64,000 bases of DNA from Mesocentrotus franciscanus (GCA_037976565.1 CP137684.1:20150259-20214258), one strand, 5' to 3'. Counted from the first letter of the stretch, positions 33,756 to 43,910 are shown. Numbers and translations are program-made. Notes: generated by a model not told the origin, from the letters alone.

Positions 33756-36700
33756 GTATTGGCGTCACCTGTGTCTGGGAGGCGAAAAGCGAACTGAATC
33801 ACTGTAACCCTCGGGTCTCCCGTTATAACTGATTGGGGTTGTGCAGGTGGACCATTACACTGGGGTTTCCCCCAACTCTTCTACAAATAGTGCAGTGGGT
33901 TTGTAACATGCAAAGGTGGTGACTCTCCTCTTCACAGAGCCTCCATTTAACGTCCTATCCAAGGGACAGAGGGTTTTCCACTTAACATAGCCTGTGTCTA
34001 TGAAACGGAAGGGGTCATTCCATATTTAAGGTTTAAGCAAAAAATACAACACTGTCCATGTAACGTTGGTATGAGATCTTCTACTACACATGGAAGATGA
34101 AATCATCTGTTTAAGATACATGCAATGAATGTACATGTATATATAGCAGTGCCCAGCCAGAATAATTCCTGTTTCAGTTGCTTCTCTTCAATATCTTTGC
34201 TTAATAGTTAATACACATTTCTTTTTGAACCAGCGTTACATGGACATCACATTTATATAACATTACATAAACTTTGGGTCTATAATATTGATTCACCATG
34301 AAGCTAGAGTACTTCTAGTCATAGTTGTCTATGCTTTTTATGCTAAACCAAATTTGAGCAAAACTTGTTACAGTTGATAGGAGACATATTTTCTCATGTA
34401 TGTAACCAAAATTGCCCCAACCCCATCCAGAAGCTATTTTCTATTCATATGATCATATAATTCGGTTGTACCAATATAGATTGTTGTACCAGTGTCAAGT
34501 TTGACTATCTTTGTTTCCTTTAGATACAAGCTCTTACTCAAGCAACTCTTAGACCACACACCGTCCAGCCATGAGGACTATTCCAAAATCAAAGGTATAG
34601 TACCGGTAGTAGTTTCTGTAAGATGTGGCTCAAAATGTTTTTTATTCAGTGGAACCTTGTCATAAAGAACACTGATATAACACACTCTCATGGCTCCCAT
34701 GATCATGGGAAAATAGTGCTGTAGCCGAACCGCTGAACCGAACGCAAAGGCCTGGTTCGGATGTTCAGCCAAAAAATGTAAACGTTTTTGCAAGCTAATT
34801 AACTTGTCATTTTGTACCTAATTTTCATGTCATCATTGCTCATTCTATATTTACTTTTTTTCGATTTTCCTTCTTTGTGATTTATGCCTCTCAAGTGGTG
34901 GGCATGCGACTTCACTGACGCCATTTAAATCCCAAATCCTGACCTCTGCAACGTCGCGATCGCAAGCTATAAACAAGAATACACATGCGTACTAGAAGCT
35001 GATCAAAACAAGTTCGGCTCAAACCCAATCAATAAAAAAATTAATATTTTAATTGTAACAATATCGGACAAATTTTACACTTTAAATAATGAAATAAATG
35101 TATATTATAGTAATTTAATTTATTTATCCAGGAAAAGTATGAAGTGTTTTTTTTTACCCTATTAAAAATAAACATTTAAAAGAACAATAATCGAACGAGC
35201 CTGGGCTGCTATCTCTGTGTATTATAAAGTATACATTGGTAAATTCAATATAGCAGCTTTCATGACTCGTAACATTAGACAATAACCGTCTCGGCAAATC
35301 TTTAAAAAATATCATTTATTGTCAAATTGAAAACATGATTCTTGTAAAATTGCAAATAAAACACGATTGAAGACAGAAATATGAATGCAAGTACTACTTT
35401 TCTTCACAAATAGTTACGTTTTAAAGCAGTTTTTTATGTGAAATTCGTGCCGGTCGGAAGCAGTGTTTTTCATCAGGAGTGGTAGGCAGAAGTCCTCCGT
35501 GCTGGTCGGACCCGCCCATCCTGCCCAGTGCCGACCACCGTAGCTATAACGCTGCTTGCTATTATATTACAGAACCCCGAAAAAATTGCCGAGCTCTGCC
35601 GAACCGAACCAAACCCGAACATGGCGCCTGACTTACAGCACTATGGGAAAATAAAGCATTCTGGAATATCAATGCGCAATAGGAATGCGCAACCATTGAA
35701 CCATTGCGTCCTTCTATTGTACACGCAAGTAGAACTATGCCTGGTCAATATTTTTCACTATACTGCTCAGCAGTCAGTAGCTAATTTCATGCCTGCAGTT
35801 TTGACCAATCAGCGGCCTAGTATCTTCATATGCGGTATATAATAAAATGCTATACATTTTGAACATTTCAGATGCCCTTCAAAACATCTCCGAGTAACAC
35901 AAGGTATCAATGAATACATCAGAGAACATGAGAACTTTCAGAAGATGTTTGATATCCAGAATTCTCTTGGTGGCAGGGCTCAAAAACTCATCGTCCCTGG
36001 TCGGAAGTTCATCAAAGAGGGTCCACTCATGAAGGTTAGTACAATGCAATGTTTACATTTTAAAGGTACTATGTCCCATTTGCAGGCCCCAAAAATGAAA
36101 AGGTTAAATTCCAACGGCATTTGAAAGACAATACTAATTTAGAACTTCCCTAAAAAAAGGGGGACTTGAAAATGTCTTTAAGTGGGAAAATAACGACTAT
36201 TAGTTGTCGAATCGACTTAAGAGCTATAGAGCCAGTAAGTAATAGTCTGATTTTTCAGACCATTGTACCGAATGGTCGTACGTTTTATGCTGCGCAAAGA
36301 TTCAATCAGTTTAATTTGGCCATTACAAGAAGTGGGTTATTGATGTAGACAAATGCTCATGTACCCTTTACAGCTCATTTTATGTATGTTATTACCAAAG
36401 ATGAAAAAGCCAGTCAGTCACTCAATAGTGTCTGACAGTGAAGTCTAGCAAGTAAACAGGTTTCCTTGCATAATTTGAATATTAGGACACTGCTAACGTT
36501 TAAATTTCACAGAAAGGACATACATGACATATTCATAATTCCTGCAAAGTTCTACAGAATTTGAAGTTGGCTGCAAAAGGGACATAGTATCTTTAAAGCC
36601 AGTGGGGCGTCAGTTTCCATGTACAGAAGGCTATAATTCGCTGACACCAGACTTGGGGAAATACCATTAATGGGTGTACAAGTCAGCACACAGCGAACCC

Positions 36701-39700
36701 GTAGGCCAATCAAGAAATACCCCCTCATCTCTCGGAGAGTCTTCGGGTGACGCAAATGTCAGATGAGGACTTTACCATATTGGGAACAGACAGCATTACA
36801 TAAAGCCTGTTGGTCATAAAACTGAAGGTTAATCCTGGTGATTGACAACACCTGTTATTGGGTTAACATCCGAATGACGTCTAATTCCCCATGAGAGCCC
36901 ACTTCTATGTGTCTGTAATACATCTCTGTTGGAGTGAAATACAAAACTAAATCAATCTTACTACTCCTAGGATACATTGAGCTTAGGCCTAGGTTGTTTC
37001 GGTTCGTAAACCGGACCATGACCATGACCATTGGAGCCTGGTTTGGATTTCTCTCATATAGTGCACTGACCTTTACATGTGAGACAACAATAGAGATTTT
37101 ACATTCACTTTGTACATACCTAGAACTTGGCATTTGTTGGTTAGAAAGAAATCTTGAATTTCATTTGTTTACGTAACTTACTTTTACACCAGGTGAACTG
37201 TTATGCCACAGTTTATTCTCCTGTCAAGTATATATTAGTAATCTTTAATTTAGGACTTTTGTGGGATTCCTGTTTTTAAAGTCCATTTTCCTTCTAACTA
37301 GGGCTGTGCATAACTGTGTAATGAGGTACTCGAGTACACTCCTAGGCTTACAGGCGAGTACTCGAATACTCGGACGCCATGTTTTTTTTGTTTTTTTGTT
37401 GAATTTTTTGATTTTTTTTTGTTGATTTATTATTTTTTTTTGCCAACACCATACTACGAACAGTACGAAGGTTCGTCTCCAAAAACCCACTTGATTTTAC
37501 TTCAAGTTGCTGTTCAAAGCGCCGATTTGTGCTTTTTAATTTTTTACAAATAATAGAAACAATGTTATTTTTAAAATTAAAGATGACAGACAAATATTCC
37601 TCCGAGTCCAAACAGAAATGCGGAGATTTGGTCCCAGTTTCTGAGTGGTGAGTTGATTGACAGTGACACCCTGTGTATGATTGAGCTGGGAAACATTTTT
37701 ACCCACGGTGCCATGCCGGTGCTCTTCTGGCACGGCTGACTGTCGGCCTGGACAGTGCCAGGTGAACGGGGGAAAAAAAAGAAAAAAATGGCGGCCAAGT
37801 ATTCGAGTACGAGAAATCGTACTCGAGTAGTTGTCAACAGTGCGAGTACTCGAGTATTTGAGTACTCGTCACAGCCTTACTTCTAACGGTGTTGAATTTC
37901 TCATAGTGTTTTTCTTATGTTTCATGTGATCATGTTAGCAATGGTAATTGCAAATTTACGATCGTGATTGAACATAACCTACATGTTTGAGAAAGAAAAC
38001 AGTCAGAGAAAATCACTGTTTTGAAAGCAAGACTTTTAAAACAGGATTCCACCAATAGATAGTCTTAAATGAATGAATACTAATATTTTTTTCTTTCTGA
38101 GAATAAATTGTGGCATGACATTTCACCTCTTTCTAACCTGCTCAATCCAAGTTTTAAGTATGTACAATTTTGATGCAAAATCTGGGCCCGACCGTTTTTC
38201 ATCTCTCAGGCCTCATTTTAAAGGGAAAATGTGATGGCTCAGGCCTAGATTGGCTCTATTTGAAAGGGGGGGGGGTGCTTAGAAAGGGCCTTTCTTCCTT
38301 TCAAATATTCACATTTTTATAAAAGTAGAACGATATGACATTATACATAACATGTTTCATCCTAATTTCCTTTTTCCTTTTTTCTACAATTGCATTGTTC
38401 ATTATCTTTAATTTCTTGTGTGTATGCTGCAGGAAACATAACTTCCAGACATCTACATATATATGTGAGATAATCCAAAGTTGTTTTGAGCCTTGTGCAT
38501 TCTATTCTTTTTATCTTTTCTGTATACAGGTCACTAAAAATGGCTCCGGGTCCCATGAGCGCATGTTCTTCCTCTTCTCAGACATCTTAATCTATGCTAA
38601 GCATAACATGAGTCTAGAGCGCCCCTTGTTGGCTAAGCCTTATACATGTTCTTCTGTAATCCAGCTAGAAGATTGTAAGGTAGACCTTGTGCTTGGGGAA
38701 CAGAAGATTGATGGAGCAGGGGCTCTGTTCAAGGTAAGGAATGGCTTTTCTCTCTTCAATGAATCAAAATCTAGGAAAAGATATGTTTTCATGGAAGTTC
38801 AATCTGGACCAATTTCCCGACAACTTCATGGATATAATTGCACATAATCTCATTCTTGTGATAGAAGAGATTCCTAAGATCATGATGGAAAAGAGCGTGT
38901 GTCTTCGAAGATTGAACTCCATCTCGGCTGCAGCCATCACATGATGGTGATTATGATGTTGATAATGCAGGCCAATCACAGAAATCTAGAATGTGTTCAT
39001 TGTATAATGTAGATTATGAGCCTTTGTTTACAAACATAACCTGCTTGCCGTTGGATGCTATTTAGTGCATGATTGCTATGCTGGTGTGTATGTATGTTTG
39101 TACATATCGCTGTGTTCATACCTAAACCAAAGAAAGGATGTGCTGAACATGACAGGCACTGGCAGGCATGCCTGTAAACAAAGGATACATACATGTAGTC
39201 TGCTATAATAAGCAGCCATTTTTTTATATCTTTTATCTTTGTAACTTTCATATTTTCTATTGCATTGTACTCATTAAACACATAGCTGCCAACCATTCCT
39301 ATTTTGGAGGAATGATTCCTATTTTTTGGCCTTTAAGCCATTGTTTTGAACCTTAAATTCCTCTATTTTTCTGAAAACTTCTGTGTGAAAACTGAAAAGT
39401 ATACAAAATAGACTGTATTCCTAGTTTTGTCTTGAGAGATTCCTATTTTTTTATGTGAAAGGTTGTCAAAGTGTCAATAATGAAATTCTCTTTCTATATC
39501 ATTCATTTTTGTAGCTGTCATCCAATGAGAATCATCTCCTGTTATATTCTACTGATAACAATGAAGCATTGTCATGGATTGACAAGCTTCAAGGAACCAT
39601 CCAAACCCTTAGAAGGAACCGTGCTTCACTCCGTACGCCCTCTGTCATGGAGAGACGCAAAGAAGAGGCTTTTACACGTGATGCAGGACGAACGCCGTTC

Positions 39701-42700
39701 AGAGCAAGCATGAGAATTCGCAGTATGTGCAGGAAACATCTCACCAGCGACTTAGTCTCTCAGGTTAGAAATAGTATGTACACAAAATAAGGATTGAATG
39801 TATCCTGGTAACCTGGATATAAAGATCACTTGATTAGTACAATCAAAAGTGATGCTCAAGGCCACTAGTTTTTTTTAAGTAGGTGATAGAAATCATAGAA
39901 TCCATATTTGACTGTATTTAACACATGTGGTCTTTCACCGTATTTGAAATTGTAGTGGATTAGGCCTTTATACATTCATTAACAGTTTTGTTTCTCCTGC
40001 ATATTGTGCAATGTCTGTGCATGTCGTTTGAAGAGCTCAGCTTTTAAGTCTGAAGTTTGTAATGAATTGTTTTTTTATGGAATTCGTTTCAACAATAATT
40101 GTTACTAATGACTATGATGTGTTTGTTGTTATTTAGGGGACATCTCCTTCCATGCCAAAGAAGGATCTTCTTTATCCTATGAGGAAAGACATCTTGAAAA
40201 TGAGTGACAAAAAGGTATGAATTAAATCATTTTAATCAGATCAATATCAATAACATAAATGGTTTACCATGTAAGCCCTGCTGATAGCATATTGAGAGAG
40301 ATAGTTATGACGTGCGCATCTACATGTAAGCGAGATGGGTCATAGGTTAAGTCTTCTTGCTCCGATGGTTTCCTCCCACATACAATCTCTATGAGAGGGA
40401 ACTATTTTTGGAGCTTCATGAAATTCCTGACCAATCAGAAGCAATTTCCAGTGACGTAACAATCTCAAGTAGCTATCGCCCTGCCCATCAGTTTCTATAT
40501 GGCTGGTGAACCCAAAGGCCTAGTTGGAAAGCATGTATGAAGATACAGTAGGCCAGTAGGCTTCTAAATCTTATGCATCTATCATAAATTTGGAACAGCA
40601 TGAATTGTTGATGGATTTGACTATTATAGAATGTAGGAAAATGTCCCATTTGCAGGCCAAAAAATGAAAAGGTTAAATTCCAATGGCATTTGAAAGACAA
40701 TACTAATTTAGAACTTCCCTAAAAAGGGGGCTTGAAAATGTCTTTAAGTGGGAAAATAACGACTATTAGTTGTCGAATCGACTTAGGAGCTATAGAGCCA
40801 GTAAGTAATAGTCTGATTTTTCAGACCATTGTACCGAATGGTCGTACGTTTTATGCTGCACAAAGATTCAATCAGTTTAATTTTGGCCATTACAAGAAGT
40901 GGGTTAGTGATGTAGACAAATGCTCATGTACCCTTTACAGACCTGCCAACCAGTACGATTTAGTCGTATTTAGTACGATTTTTAGAAGTAAATACGATAG
41001 TACGATTTTCCTTTAAAAAATATGATTTTCAAAAAAAAATAAATAAAAAAATTTAATTTTTTTAAAAAATCTTATTGTGTGTGTGTGTGCCATTTTCAAT
41101 GGCAAAATACCCATTCTGTGTTGTAAAGTATCCTACCAGCATCTCACATTGGCAATTTGGGGATGTTCATTGGTTCATCGAACACACCAGTCATGACGAA
41201 ATCATGCATATTCAACCAACGCTCCATAAAAAATGCTCGATGTAGGAACTGTAAGAGGCATTGATCCGGGTTTTTTTTTAAATACAACTTTTGTAGGTAA
41301 AATACAACCTTTGGGATTAAAGAATACAGTTTTTGAACTCCAGAGGTTGGCAGGTCTGCCTTTACAGCTCATGTTATGTACGTTATTACCAACAAAAAAA
41401 AAAGCCAGTCAGTCACTCAATAGTGTCTGACAGTGAAGTCTAGCAAGTAAACTGGTTTCCTTGCATAATTTGAATATTAGGACACTACTAACATTTGAAT
41501 TTCACAGATAGGACATACATGACATATTCATAATTCCTGCAAAGTTCTACAGAATTTGATGTTGGCTGCAAAAGGGACATGGTATCTTTAAGTAAGGAAA
41601 TGGTAATGTTGATTTTATAAAGAAAATTATAGAATTTCAATAGTGCTATTGTAATACTATTCTTAATCATAGATATCATAACTAGTGAAGTAAGCTCAAG
41701 TGAATTCCAAACCATAAGCACTATCTGTATAATATTTGTAGAGGTGTTGTGTTCTAGTGAATATATCTGTAAAGCACTTGGAGACATCGTTGTTGTACAG
41801 TATTAAGCGCTATATAAAAGCGGAACATTATTATTATCCTGCTTTCCACATCTTTTGGGATGATTTTTCAATGTTTATTTTCAAAAGTAAAGTAGTAGCT
41901 TTAATGTGAATACCAGTCTGATATTTTAAAGCTCTTGCTGACTCTTGAACTTTCCAGGCTGGCAGCACGACAAGATCAGTATCATCCCCACCGATGACTA
42001 CAAGAAGTGCAGCTAGACGATACCCTCTAGGACATCGCATGACACCACAACCTGTAGCACCACCGAGGCGTAGTCAAACAGCCAAACGACCCAGGTCACT
42101 CCCTCCTCAACTCTCTAAGAAGAAAGTGAGGAGACTACAAGATCGTGGACCACTCCCACTCAAGAAGAAGAGGAGAGAAGTGAGTTTAAAGGGGGAAAGG
42201 TAGAGCGAAAGAGATGGGGACAGAGATAGATATGGAAAGAGGGTAGAGAGAGGGAGGGAGTTGTGTGTGGGGGAGGGTGAGATCAGAGAGATAGGGAAGA
42301 GAGAGAGAAGGGGAGAGATAGAACAGAGTGAAAGGGAATGATAAAGGAAGAGAGAAAGGAGAGTTTGGGGGTAAACTGCAAGTTTAAAAAAGATTATTGA
42401 ACTTTGGTTCAAGCCTGAAAACTTAAAATCTGTAATCAATTGTAGACGCTTGTGTGACATTTTCTTGACTGTAGTAGGTAAGAGAAGTATTGTATTATGA
42501 AGTACTGGTAGTAATTTGATTTGGATCGGACTGATTCACCAGTAGACAATCACTTCAGTTCTTATGCTAGTCACTTTATATGAAACCCATCAAAATAACA
42601 ATGATGCTATCTTCATAGCGATGGGCATGATGAGTGGTAGAGCAGTGGTCTCATGACCAGGAGGTTCCACGTTTGAAACCAAGTCAATGCGCTTATGCCC

Positions 42701-43122
42701 TTTGGTAAGGCTTTAATCCTCAATACCAAGTCCCTCAGAGAGGACTTAAAGCCCTCGGTCCCCTGGTTGCTTACTTACAAGCATATACATGTACATGCTT
42801 TCTTGGCAGTCAGGTAAAGCAATCCTCAAATGTAATACAAATATCAATAATCAATATCATATTGTTTTTAATGACATTTATTATGTAGGATCCTGAGATG
42901 ACTGTTTATGAAGATGCCGTGGATCATGGTACGACGGATGATCATGATAACACTCTATACCAGACAGCCATCGCAGAGGACGAAGGAACCCATACCGAGA
43001 TCTACCCTATGACCCCTAGTAGGGAACGTACCACAAGCTACCGTAGGGGTGCACAGGTTCTACAGGAGATGCCTCCCCTCACTGCAGCACAGAATGGAGA
43101 CAGTCAATGCATTATCCTTTGA
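30395..43122 (+). CDS. arhgef39: RhoGEF with DH-PH domains and C-terminal CaaX box, ARHGEF39-like
   Basis: Predicted guanine-nucleotide exchange factor for Rho-family GTPases. Eleven exons: 30395-30458, 31942-32117, 32762-32977, 33271-33389, 34524-34594, 35872-36034, 38530-38733, 39515-39763, 40137-40214, 41958-42179 and 42889-43122. The DH domain (about residues 57-225) has ASERRYLEQL and the signature TPIQRVPRYKLLLKQLL. The PH domain (about 262-370) has HERMFFLFSDILIYAK and ends near NEALSWIDKLQ. The order and the MFFLF..D core match ARHGEF39, but the protein would be about 598 residues against about 335 in human ARHGEF39. The extra C-terminal part has basic clusters (KKKVRRLQ, LKKKRRE) and ends QCIIL, a CaaX motif whose final Leu favours geranylgeranylation. 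The sixth exon is one base short, which breaks the frame. The frame is open upstream of the ATG to its splice acceptor, so a longer N-terminus is possible. Confidence 0.88.
30486..30710 (-). mobile_element. tRNA-derived SINE, copy 1
   Basis: On the - strand the 5' part is tRNA-like (GATGGCTCAGTGATAGAGCA). It is followed by GCCCTTTGGTAAGGCATTAA and CCCCTGGTTGCTTACTTACA. It ends in (AAAC)n-like sequence. Same family as 42622-42825 and 49626-49826. Confidence 0.85.
31334..31710 (+). repeat. Dispersed repeat, copy 2
   Basis: Partner of 22523-22883 in the same orientation, located in RhoGEF intron 1. A short tract (TTTGAGTGACTG) is present only here. Confidence 0.85.
31745..31925 (+). mobile_element. 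Probable LINE 3'-tail fragment in RhoGEF intron 1
   Basis: AT-rich sequence ending GATAAAATTAATTGAATTG, the (TTGAA)-type tail common at the 3' end of CR1/L2-like LINEs. It stops about 15 bases before RhoGEF exon 2. A similar tail lies near 58225-58255. Confidence 0.45.
31942..32117 (+). CDS. arhgef39: RhoGEF exon 2, start of DH domain
   Basis: The acceptor is TTTGATCAG and the donor ACT|GTAAGC. It encodes WRESKEAIKQDLENFF and then ERKREKILTEIFASERRYLE, the first conserved DH helix. Confidence 0.93.
32762..32977 (+). CDS. arhgef39: RhoGEF exon 3, DH domain
   Basis: The acceptor is TATCTGCAG and the donor CAG|GTATGC. 72 codons include IRIMFGDITAIQAINKELL and LQLAPYIKLYSTYANNFEKA, the second conserved DH region. 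A dispersed repeat begins about 10 bases after the donor. Confidence 0.95.
32987..33224 (+). repeat. Dispersed repeat with internal foldback, copy 1
   Basis: Shares TAGGCCATTTTCATAATGTA and TTATTTCATTCACCTGT with 49984-50133. AGAATGCGAATTGCA near 33101 pairs with TGCAATTCGCATTCT near 33177. It starts about 10 bases after a RhoGEF donor. Confidence 0.75.
33271..33389 (+). CDS. arhgef39: RhoGEF exon 4, DH domain
   Basis: The acceptor is TTCAACATAG and the donor CCAAG|GTAAGA. 119 bp encode EWENKTAKFVRFLRE and LLITPIQRVPR, the start of the DH signature helix, ending in phase 2. Confidence 0.95.
33708..34010 (-). mobile_element. SINE-like or LINE-tail repeat with (ATT)n
   Basis: On the - strand it ends in (AAT)n at 33712-33755. 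The preceding 250 bases are less AT-rich than the intron and contain GGATAGGACGTTAAATGGAG. No coding part. The class is inferred from the tail. Confidence 0.5.
34524..34594 (+). CDS. arhgef39: RhoGEF exon 5, DH domain
   Basis: The acceptor is GTTTCCTTTAG and the donor AAAG|GTATAG. 71 bp complete YKLLLKQLLDHTPSSHEDYS and enter the last DH helix. Confidence 0.93.
34706..35651. mobile_element. hAT-like non-autonomous element, family B, in RhoGEF intron 5
   Basis: The element 34714-35643 (930 bp) has perfect 10-bp inverted ends TAGTGCTGTA/TACAGCACTA. Exact 8-bp duplications TGGGAAAA lie at 34706-34713 and 35644-35651. Subterminal GAACCGAAC-type motifs occur at both ends in inverted orientation. 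No transposase is recognisable. Confidence 0.9.
35872..36034 (+). CDS. arhgef39: RhoGEF exon 6, DH end and PH start, with one-base frame break
   Basis: The acceptor is GAACATTTCAG and the donor AAG|GTTAGT. From the entry phase it reads DALQNISE and then hits TAA at 35896-35898. One frame over it reads VTQGINEYIREHENFQKMF and continues to KEGPLMK, in phase with the next exon. The exon is 163 bp where 164 is needed. The break falls between ISE and VTQ, around 35892-35898. Confidence 0.85.
36060..36596. mobile_element. TTAA-flanked MITE with AGGTACTATGTCCC termini, copy 1
   Basis: The body 36064-36592 begins AGGTACTATGTCCC and ends GGGACATAGTATCT, near-perfect inverted ends continuing for about 28 bp. 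TTAA lies at both flanks (36060-36063, 36593-36596). It lies in RhoGEF intron 6. Confidence 0.87.
36985..38195. mobile_element. Foldback element, copy 1, split by a hAT-like insertion
   Basis: The left arm carries TTTACATGTGAGACAACAAT and ACATACCTAGAACTTGGC. The right arm carries AGGATTCCACCAATAGATAG and CCAAGTTTTAAGTATGTACA, pairing with the left arm in inverse orientation. Copy 2 lies at 56130-56800. The loop holds the hAT-like element 37299-37879. Confidence 0.75.
37291..37887. mobile_element. hAT-like non-autonomous element, family A, copy 2
   Basis: The element 37299-37879 (581 bp) begins TAGGGCTGTGC and ends GTCACAGCCTTA. Exact 8-bp duplications CTTCTAAC lie at 37291-37298 and 37880-37887. 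Subterminal TACTCGAGTACT-type palindromic motifs occur at both ends. No transposase frame. Confidence 0.93.
38530..38733 (+). CDS. arhgef39: RhoGEF exon 7, PH domain
   Basis: The acceptor is TGTATACAG and the donor AAG|GTAAGG. 68 codons encode HERMFFLFSDILIYAKH and the second PH sheet through GAGALFK. Confidence 0.95.
39285..39470. mobile_element. Short TIR-type repeat (AGCTGCCAACC)
   Basis: Begins TAGCTGCCAACCATTCCTA and ends in a degraded GGTTGTCAAAG. Contains repeated ATTCCTATTTTT motifs. Related ends at 54026-54182. Confidence 0.55.
39515..39763 (+). CDS. arhgef39: RhoGEF exon 8, PH end and linker
   Basis: The acceptor is TTTTGTAG and the donor CAG|GTTAGA. It encodes NHLLLYSTDNNEALSWIDKL (last PH strand and C-terminal helix) and then an Arg/Ser-rich linker. 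Confidence 0.93.
40137..40214 (+). CDS. arhgef39: RhoGEF exon 9
   Basis: The acceptor is TGTTATTTAG and the donor AAG|GTATGA. 26 codons (GTSPSMPKKDLLYPMRKDIL...) in phase 0 at both ends. No domain; it could be skipped without a frameshift. Confidence 0.85.
40634..41591. mobile_element. TTAA MITE, copy 2, interrupted by another element
   Basis: Same family as 36064-36592: it shares AAGTGGGAAAATAACGACTA and GTACGTTTTATGCTGC. The right end GGGACATGGTATCT is followed by TTAA at 41588. The left end is eroded. A separate TIR element sits inside at 40938-41358. Confidence 0.87.
40932..41364. mobile_element. Nested TIR element (CAGACCTGCCAACC ends)
   Basis: The element 40938-41358 has exact 14-bp inverted ends CAGACCTGCCAACC/GGTTGGCAGGTCTG and the 6-bp duplication CCTTTA on both sides. 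The empty site is preserved in the sister copy at about 36370-36376 (CCCTTTACAGCTC). Superfamily unclear because the duplication is 6 bp. Confidence 0.88.
41765..41836 (+). mobile_element. Solo LINE 3' end
   Basis: TATTAAGCGCTATATAAAAG followed by (ATT)n is the 3' terminus typical of CR1/L2-like LINEs and resembles, in the opposite orientation, the end of the LINE at 25437-25480. Confidence 0.65.
41958..42179 (+). CDS. arhgef39: RhoGEF exon 10, basic Pro-rich region
   Basis: The acceptor is ACTTTCCAG and the donor GAA|GTGAGT. 74 codons rich in Arg, Pro and Ser with VAPPRRSQTAKRPRSLPP and KKKVRR...LKKKRRE. The basic clusters could be a nuclear localisation signal or a membrane-binding patch; nothing here decides which. 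Confidence 0.88.
42200..42365. repeat. GA-rich simple repeat in RhoGEF intron 10
   Basis: Purine tract (GA/GGGA) directly after the exon 10 donor. Confidence 0.85.
42622..42825 (+). mobile_element. tRNA-derived SINE, copy 2
   Basis: The + strand copy: a GGTAGAGCAGTGGTCTCATG A-box side, ACGTTTGAAACC as a degenerate B box, GCCCTTTGGTAAGGCTTTAA and CCCCTGGTTGCTTACTTACA. It lies in RhoGEF intron 10. Confidence 0.85.
42889..43122 (+). CDS. arhgef39: RhoGEF last exon with CaaX terminus
   Basis: The acceptor is ATTATGTAG. 77 codons and TGA at 43120-43122. It is acidic, then Thr/Ser-rich (YPMTPSRERTTSYRRG), and ends NGDSQCIIL. The Cys-Ile-Ile-Leu end fits the prenylation consensus. Confidence 0.9.
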   Translation, partial: DPEMTVYEDAVDHGTTDDHDNTLYQTAIAEDEGTHTEIYPMTPSRERTTSYRRGAQVLQEMPPLTAAQNGDSQCIIL

Positions 43123-43910
43123 GGCTGAGTAGGAAATATTTTGGGGCAAGTCCAACTTAATATTTGGTCATTTTTTGTCACATGTGTTACAAAGTATTGT
43201 GGAGTTTTGAATCTAAATTAACATCAAATGTGCCATTTCACTTCACAAAACTAGGCAAATTACTGAACAAGTTGTCAATGATATGGATCCATTTGACATC
43301 AAATTTTGTCTGTTTGTGTATGGTTCACCTAATTTAAATGACTGAATTTTTTGTTAATGAGATCATGTGCAAGAGAAAACTTTTACAATTCACATTATGC
43401 TCTAACTCTCAAGGTTTACACTTTACACAAATATTTTTGTCCGTATTTGTTCATTTTATTCTGTTTCTTAAGAAAAGATAACAAGGTTTGATTATTTATA
43501 GATTTCTTTATTTGTTTAATTTACCTTTGCCAAAAGTGAGTGCATTGAGCATTCAAATAATATATTACAGCGGTACATGTAGAAATGTTCACCTGTCTCT
43601 TATTACTTAACCAAGTCCACTATGACTATTCAGACATGTTATGATTATTAATTTATTATGATTTTCATGATAATCACTAGTGTTCCTACAAAGGGTCCAG
43701 CTGCCTCTCACATAAAAAGTTGTGTTTAACTTTAAATGCAACTAAACAATTTAAACGTAACTAAATTTCCAGCCAATCATGATCTTGCATATAGGACTTT
43801 GCTTATTTTTTAAAGTTGTGTTTAATCGCAATTATATACGTCATTCATATATTCTTGTTCAGTGATTGGTTAAAAGTGTCTCACATGATAAAAAATTAAC
43901 GCACTATTTT

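Noticed and set aside
36166..36348. Open frame conserved between 36166 and 40732
   Set aside because: Both copies are in the same MITE family; the second is interrupted by an insertion and no domain is recognisable.
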